The position numbers were made by a program, and so were the translations under genes. DNA of 64,000 bases from positions 2,976,001 to 3,040,000 of the forward strand of contig AP025582.1 in assembly GCA_022846075.1 (NCBI GenBank), given 5' to 3'. Positions 15,001 to 27,000 of this stretch are shown piece by piece. The DNA is from Oscillospiraceae bacterium (GTDB lineage: Bacteria; Bacillota; Clostridia; Oscillospirales; Oscillospiraceae). Below the pieces are notes generated by a model. That model saw nothing but the letters and a program-made list of their open reading frames with translations. It was not told where the DNA came from and made no database searches. The stretch's first letter is position 1, and each line of letters starts with the position of its first letter.

Positions 15001-18000
15001 CTGGCCGGAGGCGTTGGCGCCGGCGGAGTAGACGCTGTAATTGCGGCCCGCGCCGTCGTAGCCGTCGGTGAGGATGGCGATGTGGTCGCCGCCCACCGCC
15101 GCGTCCACGGCCCGGTAGAGGAACTCCTGGGTGGCGTAGTTGTTCCCCACACTGGTAAAGGTGTTGGACTTACCGGTGGAAGCGCCGCCCCGGACCTGGG
15201 TGGGGGCCTGGACGTAAGCCTGGTTGTAACCGTCGCCGGTCTGTCCGTCGGCGGAATAACCCCAGGCGAAGACCGTCCCGTTGGCCCGCAGGGCCACGGC
15301 GGTGTACTGGGTGGCGTCGATATCCACCACATGGCTCAGGTAATTATAGGTGTCCCCGGCGGTATTGGGGCCGGCGGCGGTGCCGTTGACCACCCGGACG
15401 GGGGTAGTGATGTTGTACTGCTCGTCGATGCCGGTGCCCACGCTGGCGGCGTAGGCGGTGTTGCCCAGCTGGCCGCTGCGGCTGCCGCCCCAGGCGTACA
15501 CGCCGCCCTTGTCGTCCAGCGCCAGGGTAAAGCCCCAGCCCGCGGCCACCTTGACGATGCCGCTGAGATAATCGCTGTCGGCGGCGGGGGCGGTGACGCC
15601 GGGCGCCCACACCCGCTGGGCCACGTTCACGGTGGCGGTGCCGTAAGTGCCGATGCCGATCTCGCCGGACTTGTTGTCGCCCCAGGCGTACACGAACCCG
15701 CTGGCGGACACGGCCACGGAGTGCTCCCCGCCGGCGGCCACGGTGACGATGTTAGCCAGGTAGTCCACGCCGTCCACCGTCTCCTTGTCGGAAATGGGCA
15801 CACTGACGCCAGCCTGCACCCGGACGGGGTAGGCTCGGTTGGTGGCGGTATTGTCGCCCAGCTGGCCCTTGGTGCCCAGGCCCCAGGCCCAGACGGAGCC
15901 GTCGGGCCGCAGCAGGACGGAGTGGGCGTAGCCGCTCATGACCTTGGCGGTGGCCACGGCGGTGGCGTTGGTGTCCTGGACGAACATGGGGATCACCAGG
16001 GTAAAGACCTCGGTGCCGTCGTCATAGGTGACCACGGCGGTGGTCTTGCCGGAGCGGTCGGTCTCCTTGGCGGTGAAGGTGTAGGAGGTGCCCGCGGCCG
16101 CCATGTCCACGATGGTGGGATCGGTGACCGTGACGGTGAACTTGGACAGGTCCAGCCCACCGACCTCCACGTCGGCGGCTTCAAAGGTATTCATGCCCTT
16201 GTAGCGGCGCAGGTAGAGATCCGCCAGATCCAGGGTATAGCTCATCGCCGTCACCGAGGCGGCGGGATCGCCCTTGCGCAGGACAACGCGGCTGGTGTCG
16301 GTATAGCTGATGTGATCGGCGGCGGAGCCGTAGGCAGTGTCCAGGATCAGGACGCTGTCCTCCCGGACGCCGGCGCGGACGGGCACCTCGTTTTGGGCGG
16401 AGCTGGCGTTGCCCATGGCGCCCATGTCGCCCTTACCGAAGGAGTAGACATAGCCGTCCCGGCCGATCACGGCGGTGTGATGATAGCCGGAAGCCACGGT
16501 ATAGGCCACGGCGGAGAAGTAAGCCTGCTTGCCGGGGTACACGCCCTCGCTGAACTTGGTGGGCGTGGGCAGGGCCTCGTAGATGCTGGTGGTCCCGGCG
16601 GGGGCGGTGGCCAGGCTCTCGGCGTTGCCGATCTGGCCGTAGGTGTTCTCGCCCCAGGTGTACACCAGATTATCGGTGCCCAGGACAGCGCTGGCGGTGG
16701 CGGGCACCTTCAGGGTGATGGCCGACACATGGCGGCCATAGGCGGAGATGTCCACGATGTTGTTCAGATAGGTCACGCTGCCCGTGGCGTCGGTCACCGT
16801 CTCGGTGTCCTCGGGGCGGACCACCGCGCTGTCGGCCCGGACCCGGATAGGCAGGGTTGTGGAGACGGCGCTCCCGTCACCCAGCTGGCCGTAGGTGTTG
16901 TCGCCCCAGGCAAAGACCGAGCTGTTGCGGCCCAGCGCCACGGAGAAGCTGTCGCCGGCGGAGATCCCGGCCACGGAGGTGAGATAGGTGCCGTCGTTGG
17001 GGATCCCGGCCGCGGCGGCCGCGGCCGCGTCCACCTTGACCTGGATGGGGGCGGCCTCGGAGACGGTGGTGGCGTTGCCCAGCTGACCGGAGGCGTTGGA
17101 GCCCCAGGCAAAGACCGAGCCGTCGGACCGCAGGGCCATGGCGTGGTTCTGACCGCCCGAGATGGCCACCAGATTGTTCATATAGCCGCCGCCGTTGTAG
17201 CCCCGCAGGCGCATGGGGTGGCTGACGTTGTTGCTGGTGTTGATGCCCAGCTGGCCGGAGGTGTTCTGGCCCCAGACATAGGCCTCGCCGTCGGCGGTGA
17301 GGACCATGGAGAAGTTATCGCCCGCCGCGGCCCGGATGGCGTTGGAGATAGGGTCGGTCTGGTTGTTCACGCCCCTGGTGAGGACGGGAACAGCAGCGTT
17401 CATCTTGGTCTGGCTCTCGCTCTCCAGATTGCCCAGCTGGCCGTAATCGTTGCGGCCCCAGGTAAAGACCCGGCCTTCCACCGTGACGGCCACCCCGTGG
17501 TAGCCGCCGGCGGCGATATGGGTGATCCGGTTGTCATGGCCCTCCTCCGTGGGGAAGATGACCTGGACGGGCACCGTCTTGCTGCGCTGGTCGTATTCGT
17601 TGCGGCCGTTGTAGTCGAAGGGCAGGTTGGTGCCCAGCTGGCCGTAGAGGTTGTCGCCCCAGGCCCACACGGTGCCGTCGGCGCGCAGGGCCAGGGTGAA
17701 GTCCCGCCCGGCGGCCACCATGGGCACGGCCACGCCGTCGTCGGGCAGCACGGTGACCAGCACGGAGCCGGAGTAGACATAGCTCACCCCGTCATTCTCG
17801 TCGATGATGTAGAAGGTGACGGTGGAGCGGCCGAAGGCCCCGGCAATGGGCTTGATGACCAGCTGCTTCAGTCCGGCGTTGGTCTCGATCTCGGCGGTGA
17901 CCACCTCCGGGTTGGAGATGCTGATGAGGATGTTCTCACTGCCGTCCAGCTTGGTGATCTCGGTGTCGGCAAAGAGGTTGAAGCCCTTGTAGTCGATCTT

Positions 18001-21000
18001 GTTGATGGGATAGGCGCCGTTGCAGTCGCCCACATATCGCTCACCGGAGCGCATGGTGATGGACAGCGGCGGCTGACCGGCGGCCGTATCAATCAGATAG
18101 GTCTGCTTGACGGAGCCGTCTGCCTGGTAGTGGACGGCATGGGTCAGCTCCAGGCTGCGGTACGGCAGGGCGCCCACCCGGACCGGGGCGGTACGGATGG
18201 TCTCGGTAAAGTCGCCGATATGCTTCATGTTGTTGTTGCCCCAGGCGTACACATAGCCGGTGTTGCCCACCACGATGCCGTGGTCGTAGCCGGCGGTGAT
18301 GGACTGCACGGCGGTCAGGTTCTTGTAGACCTCGTCGGCGGCGTTCTTGACGGAGTTCTCCCCCGCCAAGGGCTGGACGGGCACGGGCTCGGCGGTGCCG
18401 GGGTTGGCGCTGCCGTTGGGGACCTTGCCCATCTGGCCCACGTTGTTGGCGCCCCAGGCCCACACCTGGGCCTCGGCCACGATGACGCCGGCCGTCCCGG
18501 CCACAGCCTTGGGCTCCCACCCCAGCTCGGTGAGGAGCAGGGATTGGGTCCCGCCGGCGGAGACGTGGGCGATGTTGGCGATGGCGCCGTCGCCGTAGGT
18601 CTTGGAGACGGGCACGGGCAGATGGCGCTCGGTGTAGGTGCCGTCGCCCAGCTTCCCGGCCGTGTTGTCGCCCCAGGCGTAGACGGTCCGGTCGCCCCGG
18701 CTGCCGTCGCTGTTGTAAATATTGGTGAGGGCCAGGATATGGCTGGCGCCCAGGTCGATTTCCACCACCCGGTCCAGCATGGCGGGCGCACCGTTCAGGT
18801 AAGTGTGGTAAGCGCTGTTGCCGAAATCCTTCTTGGTGTCGGTATCCAGCGTGCCCTTCTCCTCCCCGCGCCGCACGGTAACATAGGCGGAGCCGCTGTC
18901 GTTGAGGGCGCCCACCTGGACCGCGTTGGGGAAGGATTTATAGAGGACGGAGTTGTCGCCCAGCTGGCCGCTGCCGTTGGCGCCCCACATCCACACGGTA
19001 CCGTCGGAGCGCAGGGCGGCGGAGGTGCCGGCGGTGGTGTTGGCGCCGGAGGCGGTGATCTGGACGATATGGGACAGATACTCCCGGTCGCCCACGCTGC
19101 CGCCCACGCGGACCAGCCGCGGGGTGGCGGCGTACTTGTCCAGACCGGTGTCATAGCCGCCCTGACCCATGTTGGTGGCGCCCCAGGCCAGGACCGTGCC
19201 GTCCTTCAAAAGGGCCAGGGAGTGGCTGTGGCCCACGGCGATCTGCACCGCTCCGGTGAGGTAGCGGGTGCCGGTGCCGCTGTTTTCCATCCGCAGGCCG
19301 GTGGCGGAATCCACGGTGTACCAATAGGGGCTCTCCCCCGCCAGGACCCGCACGGGATGGGTCCGGTTGGTCAGGGTGCCGTCGCCCACCTGTCCGCGGT
19401 CGTTGTAGCCCCAGGCGTACACGTCGCCCTTGGCGGTGAGGGCCATGTTGTGGAAGTTGGTGGCGGCGCTCTCGTTCACCGCCAGGGCCACCACGGCATC
19501 GTTGTAGATGGCGTTGGCGGCGCCGTCGCCGTTCTTGGTCTTACGGTCGCCCAGCAGGCCCACGCCGTTGACGCCAAGCACCTGCATGGGGGTGTTGACC
19601 CGGCTGGTGTCGTAGGTCTCGGCATCGTCGTCGGTGGAGCCCTCGGGGACACGGACGTTCACCGCCGGGCCAAAGAGGGCCTCAAAGTAGGGCTCGTTGG
19701 CGGAGGCGGCGTCCTCCACCCACACATCCACCACATTGGTGCCGGTGAAGGCGGAGGCGGTGACGGCGCTGGACTGGCCGGCGTACCAATAGACCGTACT
19801 GATCAAGGTATTCTGGAACGCCCCGTCCTGGATGGCCTGGATGCCCTTGCCCACGGTGAGCCTGCTGGCCGTGCCGGAGGCAAAGCCGGTGCCCCCGTTT
19901 CCGGCAACAGCGATGACGGGCAGGCTGGCATAGCTCAGGCCCAGGTCGGCGGCCAGGCTCGGGTCTCCAAAGGCGGCGGAGAAATCGCCGGCCAGCAGCA
20001 TGGAGGGCAGCACGATGCTGTCCAGGCTCTCCCCCGCCGTGCTCAGGCCAGTGATGACCGGCAGGCCGGTGGTGTAGGTGGAGGAGTTGTTGAGATAGTC
20101 GTTGAGCACGGTGTAGAAATTCATCTCAGAGGCCCAGCCCGCCTCGCTGACCCGGGCGGCATCCTCGTCGGCCTTGGCGGTCTCCCAGATGCCCACCTTG
20201 GCGGCCAATTCGGGCAGGCTGACGCTCAGTGTCTCCAAAACACCGGCGGCGGTCCCTGTGCCCAGGTCGCTCTCCAGTGTGGTCACACTGCTGGTATAGG
20301 CTGCCAGCGCGGTATTGACCGCGCTCATGTAGGTGAGGATGTCGTCGCCGGCGGGCACGCTGGCCAGGGCGGCGTCGAAGGCCGCCTTCGCGTTGGCCAG
20401 GGCCGTGTCCAGCCCGGCCCGGGCCGTGTCATAGTCGGCCAGGGCGGTCTGGAGGTCGGCGATGTTGGCGCTGGTCAGGCCGTTGGGGGCGTCCAGGGCC
20501 CCGATGGCGTTTTTCAGCGTGTCCAGGGCCGCCTTTTTGGCGGTCATGGCGGCATCCAGCGCGTTCATGATGGGCTCCACGGTGCTGCCCTGCATCGTGG
20601 GCTGGGCCAACACGTCGGCCACGGCGGCCAGAACGCTGGCCGCGTCGCCCAGAACGCCGTTCACCCCGGTCAGAGCGCTGGAGACCTTGCCGTTCCAGCC
20701 CAGGGCGTTGACGTCGGCCAGGGCGTTGACGGTGATGCCGCTGGCGGTCCCAAGCTCCTGCAGAGCCGTGGTGTGGGCGCCGCTGGCGGTCTCCAGGGAC
20801 GTGGCGATGTCGCCGGCGGGCAGGAAGTCCCAGGTAAAGGCGGAGAAGGGGCTCTCCTGCTCGGTATCGGTAGAGCTCTGGGCGTTGGGGTCCACGCCCA
20901 GGAATCCGGCGGTGTTGTCGCCCCAGGCCCAAACGGTGCCGTCCATCTTAATGGCGAAGGAGATGCCCCGCCCGGCGTAGACCTTGGCGTTGGACACCCG

Positions 21001-24000
21001 GGCGTTCCCGTCGGTATTGGTCCCCTCGGGGTAGACGGTGACCTGGAAGGATCCGGTGAAGCCGGTGGCGGTGTCCACCGCGGTGATGGTGGCGGTGCCG
21101 AACTTCTCCTTCTCCAGATCGCCGCCCCCATCGGCGGGAACATAATGGTAGATCCTGGCGTCGCCGCTGGGCAGCTTCTCCACCCGCAGGACGCTCTCGT
21201 CGCTGGAGTACCAGTTCAGGTCGGCGCCGGAGGCGTTGGCCTGGGTCATGTACCACTGGAGGTTGAAGCCCTTGTAGGTCTCCTCCACGATGGCGCTGCC
21301 GCTCACCGTGATCTCCTGGGTCCGGGTGATCTCCACGTTGACGGGCATGGGATTGGCGGCGTTATAGACCGCCGCCTTGCCCCGGGTGGCGTTGGCGGGG
21401 TTGTTGGCAATATTGGCGTCGCTGCCCACCGCGGCGGTGACGGCGGCGGTGGTAATCCGCATCAGGTCGTCCGCCTGGGCGCCCACCAGGTAGGGCAGCT
21501 CAGAGGTAGCGGCATAGCGGTTTGTGACGGTATAGCCGACATGAGACCCATTCGCGTCGGCAATGGTGTAGCGGTCGTTGATGGAGACATTGCCCACTTC
21601 GCCCACTTCGTTGCGGCCCCAGCCGTAGACGTATCCATCGGTGCTGACCATATAGCCGGTCTCTTTGCCGGCGGCGATCATCAGCACGTTGGTGAGCTTG
21701 CCATCCCCGTCCCCGGGGCCGATACCGGCGGAGACCGGGTGGCCCTGGTACATCATCTGGTCCTTGGACATGCTCAACACAGTCTGACCGTCCTGACCAT
21801 AGAAGGTGACCGTGCCCAGGTTGGGGGCAGTATTATTGGTATCCTGCTCAAAATACAGCGAATACTGGTCACCGGTATGGGTGCCGTCGCCGTATTGGCC
21901 GTAGGCGTTGGAGCCCCAGGCGTAGACCTTTCCGTCGCTGCCCAGGCTGTACCCGGCGTTGACGCCGGCGGCGATGCTCCTACCCGTCACGCCATCCGCC
22001 AGGACCACCTGCCTGGGGGACTGGATCTCTTCGTAATACTGGTGGACGCTGGGGGCGTGATGCCAGCCGTAGTAGTCGTGCCAATATCTGCAGTGGAGAT
22101 ACTGGAACAGCCAATAGGTGCCCCAGGTGTAGACCTGGCCGTCCATGGTCAGGGCGGTGCCGCTGCGGTCCCCGGCGGCAATGGCCTGGATGGGCAGGCT
22201 GCTGCCCAGGCTGTCCTTCACGTCCAGACGGGTGGGGACAGCCCGCTTGAGGGTATCCTCCGCCGTGATCTGCTGGACCGTATGATAGGTGCTGGTGCTG
22301 GTGACGTTCACGTCGGCGCCGTGGGTGGTGTCGCCCAGGCCAAGCTGGTTGACGTCGTTGCGGCCCCAGACGTACATGGTGCCGTCGGAGCGCAGGGCCA
22401 TGGAAAACTGGCTGCCCGCCTCAATGGCCACCACGTGGTCCAGATACTTGTAGCCGCTGGCGATGTCCACGGTGGAATAACTGTCGGCGGCCGCGTCGCC
22501 CCGGGTGACATGGGTGGGCAGGTCGTGGTAGCCGTAGCCCGTCACGTCGTCCAGTCCCAGCTGGCCGTAAGTGTCGGAACCCCAGGCCCAGACCGTGCCG
22601 TTGGCGTCCAAAGCCAGGGCGTGATCCGCGCCGGCGGCCACCGCCACGATCTTAGGCATCACATAGCCCGCGCCCCGGTTCTCATCCAGGCTCAGGGAGA
22701 AGTCGATCTTGCGGGCGGTGAGGGCGGTGGTGCCGGGCACCACGTGCTCCTTGGTGCCCCAGGCCCAGACGTTTCCGGAGGCGTCCACGGCCAGGGTGAA
22801 GCCGTCGCCGGCGGACACGCCCACGATGTTCTCCAGGATGCCGCCCGTCGCCTGGCCCACGGCCACGGCGGCACCGTTGGCGCCGGTGACGCTGTCCCGG
22901 TCAAAGACCTGGCCGCAGTTCGGGCACAGCAGGGCGTGGCCCACGCCGGGGGCCCCGTCGGTGCTCTCATGGCAGAGGGTGCCGCAGGCCGGGCAGACGT
23001 AGCCCATCTCATGGACCAGGGCCGGGAAGGTGGTGGAGGTCTGGTAGCCGGTGCCCAGCTGGCCGGAGGTGCCCAGGCCCCAGGCCCAGACGGTACCGTC
23101 CGCCTTGAGGGCCACGGCATGCTGATAGCCGCTGTCCACCATGGGGGCGGTCTTGTCGGCGGGCCGCTGGCCTGCCGTGCCCAGGGCGGCGCTGGAGATC
23201 AGGCCCACATAGACCTGGAACATGAGGATGTAGCTCTTGCCATCCAGCTCGGCCCGGACCATGATCTGGGTCCCCCCCGCCTGGGTGCCGGCGGAGACCG
23301 TGAGGCCGTTGGCGTTGATGGCGGCGGAGGCGATGCGCCCATCCCCCACCGTCACGCCGGTGAGGGTCAGCCCCGCGGCGGGCGCGTCGCCCGCGTTGCG
23401 GTCCACCAGGTCGAAGCCGCTGAGATAGCGGGCCTTCAGATCACCCATGGGGATGGTGATGGTCTCGTCGCTGGCGATCCGGATGATCTCGGTGCCCAGG
23501 GGATACTGGGCGCCGCCCACCAACATCTGGTCAGCCAGGACCAGAGTGGCCTCATCCTCACCGGCGCGGACGGGATACATATAGGTGTAGTTGGTGCCGT
23601 CGCCCTGCTGCCAGTTGCTACCGTAGCCGGAGGACCAGACGGTGCCGTCGGCCTTGAGCATGACGGTATGCTGGATCCCGGCGCCCACGCTACGGATGGC
23701 GTTGAGATAGCCGGTGTCGTCGGACAGGCCGGAGACCACGTACACGGGAGTGGTCCGGGGCTGCTCGGCGGGACGGGCGTCGGCGCTGTCGGCGGTGTAG
23801 GCCGTGACGCCCAGCTGGCCGTACTCGTTCTCGCCCCAAGCGTAGAGCTTGCCGGAGCCGGCCACGTTGCTGTCGTACTCGGTGACGGCGAAGCTCTGGT
23901 TCCCGCCGGCGGCGATGCCCACGATCACCTCGCCCCCGTCGGCGTTGCTGCCCAGCCAGCCGTTGGGATAGGCGGCGGTGCCCGAGGCGTCGGAATCGGC

Positions 24001-27000
24001 GGTGCCCCGCACCCGGAGGGGGACATAGTTGGCCGGGGTGTTGGCGTTGGACCAGATGCCCAGCTGGCCCTGGCTGTTGTCGCCGAAAGCGTAGACCTCG
24101 GTGCGGACGGCCAGGCCGGTCTCCTCCACCCGGACCAGGATCAGGGTATGCTTCGCGCCGGCGGCGATGGACACCACGCTGCGGGTGTAATCGTCGTCGG
24201 ACTGGCTCTCGCCCTTGAGGGTGAGAACGGGCAGGCCCCGGTCGGCGGTGGTGCCGTCGCCCAGCTGGCCGTAAGTGTTGCCGCCCCAGGCCAGCACCCG
24301 GCCGTCGGTCCGCAGGGCCACGGAGTGGTCCCCGCCGGCGCTGATGGCGGAAATGCTGCTGAGGTAGTCGGTATCGGAGGCGCTCTGGCCCTTCAGCACA
24401 TGCTGGGGCACGAAGGTGGAGGTCATCGGCGCGGCAGAGGCGCTCTCGCCCTGGGCGCTGGTGCCGGTGCCCAGCTGATAGGCGCTGTTGGAACCCCAGG
24501 CGTAGACCTCGCCGCCGTTGTAGCCCGCGCTGCCGGTATCCGCGACCACCTCGGCGCCCTTGGTCAGGGCCAGGGTGTGGCCGGCGCCGGCGGCCACGGA
24601 CACGAAGAACAGCTCGTCCAGGGCGGTGCCGTCATTGGCGGCGGTATCCACCTTGGCGGCAAAGGTATGATAGGTCGCCCCAGTGGTGCCGACGGTGTCG
24701 TAGCCCAACTGGCCCAGGGCGTTGTCGCCGGTGGTCCAGATGTGGCCGTCCACGTCCAGCATGACCAGATGGCGGTCGCCGGCGGCGATAGAGACGATGT
24801 TGCCCAGATAGTGCTTCATGCCGTCGGCATAGCTGGTCATCACCTGGGTGGGGGTGGAGTGGGTGACGAGGGTGCCGTCGCCCAGCTGGCCATAGGTGTT
24901 GTCGCCCCAGGTCCAAACGGTGCCGTCGGAGCGCAGGGCGGCGGAGAAGCCCTTGCCCGCCACCACCATGGGGGAGGCGTTGGTCTGCTTCTGGGTCACA
25001 GTGATGTTGACGATGCCGGTGTGGCCGGAGATGGTGTTGGTCACCCGGACGGGCACCAGGCCGTAGCTGCCGCCCACCGCTTCCACCTTGGCGCCGCTGG
25101 CGTCGGGGGTGACGGTGGCCACGGCGGTCTCGCCGGAGACCCAGTTGAGGGACTGCTGTCCGGCGGACAAGCTCTGCACCAGCACGGTGCGGCTGTTCAC
25201 CAGCAGGTTGAAGCCGGAGAGGTAGACCTCCAGCAGGTCGGTCCGCTCCACCCGGGCGTACTGCTCCTCGTTCATGACCACGTTCTTGGGGGCCACGGGC
25301 TCACCGGTGGTGGAATCCAGGGTGTACTGGTAGCTCTTCACGGCGCTGCCGGAGGCGGCGTCGTACACGGTGACCTTGCCGGGCACCAGAGTCTTGGCCT
25401 CCAGGTCGCCCACCACGGCGGGCTCGGCGGTGATGAGGCCCGTATAGGCCCCGGAGCCGTTGTAGCCGGCGTAGATGCTGTGGGCGCCCAGTTTGTAATT
25501 GTTGTTGGAGCCGGAGGCGTAGACCTGGCCGTCAGCCCGGACCATCAGGGTATGGCCCATCCCGGCGTCCAGGGCGGTGACGCCCTGCATATAGGCCTCG
25601 GCGGCGGCGTTGAAGCTGTCGCCCTTGCGCATGAGCTGGGCGGTCTTTACGAACTCCACGCCGGTGGCGGTCATGCCGTCGGAGGTCTGGGCGGCGTTGC
25701 TGGGATCATACCCGGTGCCCAGCTGGCCGTTGGCCTGATAGCCCCAGGCGTAGACATTGCCGTTGTCGGTGACGGCGAAGCCGCTGTCCTGGCCCAGGGA
25801 GACCTTGGCCCCCGTGGTCAGCTCCACCGTCTCCCCGCTGGCGGGGTCGACGACCTGGAGGCGGGTGGGCACGGTGATGTCGCCGGTGCCGGCGGACACG
25901 CCGCTTTGATATTTGTCGTTGGCGCCCCAGACGTAGACGCTGCCGTCGCCGCCCACCGCGGCGGACTGGTAGGCCCCGGCGGCAATGTACTTCACCCCCG
26001 TCAGGACGGTGGAGCTGTCGCTGCCCAGGGAGAGCACGTCCTGATAGACACAGCTGTCCACCACGGTGACGGTGCCCTGGGTGGGATCGCTGGGATCCAC
26101 AGGCTCTTCGTGGGTGCTGGCCACCAGCACCCGGACCGTGGCGCCCGCCCCGTCGGAGACCTGCACGGGAGTGGGCAGGGCGCTGGAGGCGGCGGAGCCG
26201 CCGGAGAGCACGTACAAGGTCTGGCTGGTGTAAGCGCCCGCGTTGTAAGTGGCCAGGGCGTTATAGGCGTCGTAGCCGGACGCGGCGGTATCCGCCACGT
26301 CGTAGACCTGGGGGTCGGCGGCAAAGGCGGTGCCCAGCTGGCCCCGGCTGTTGCCGCCCCAGGCGTAGACCGTGCCGTTCTTCAGGGCCAGATAGTGCTC
26401 CTGGCCGGCGGCCACCTGGCTCACGCCGTCAAAGTAGGCGCCGGGCGCGGTCTCAAGGTGGACCAGGTTGTCCAGGGTATCCCGGCTGCCGGTCCACACC
26501 TCGCCGTTGCTGTCCAGAACGATGATGTTCCCGCCCCAGACAGAGATCTGCTGAACAGTAGGCGCCAAAGTCACCTTGGTGGGCTCGTCCACCAGGGCGC
26601 CGTTGATCTGGCCCCAGGCCCACAGGCTGCCCGCGGTGTCCAGCGCCAGGGTGAAGCCGTCGCCCGCCTGGGTGTCCTTCACCAGCACGGGGTTGCCCAC
26701 GGCGTCGGTCCAGGTGACGAGGCGGGGGTACTCGAAGTGGGCGGTGCTGTCGCCGGGGACGGCCTGGCCCTTGTCGTTGAGACCCCAGGCGTAGAGCTTG
26801 CCGTCGCCGGAGACCGCCACGGAGTGGTCCCGCCCGGCGGAGACCTGGGGATCCTGGAAGGCGGTCTTGTCGCTGTAAGTCACCGCGATCTGGCCGGTGA
26901 CCACCTGGCCGTTGGCCAGGGTGACGGTGATGGTGACAATGGTGGTGCCCGCCTTGTTGCCGGGCGCAGTGAGCAGACCGTTGGCGTCAATGACGCCCAC

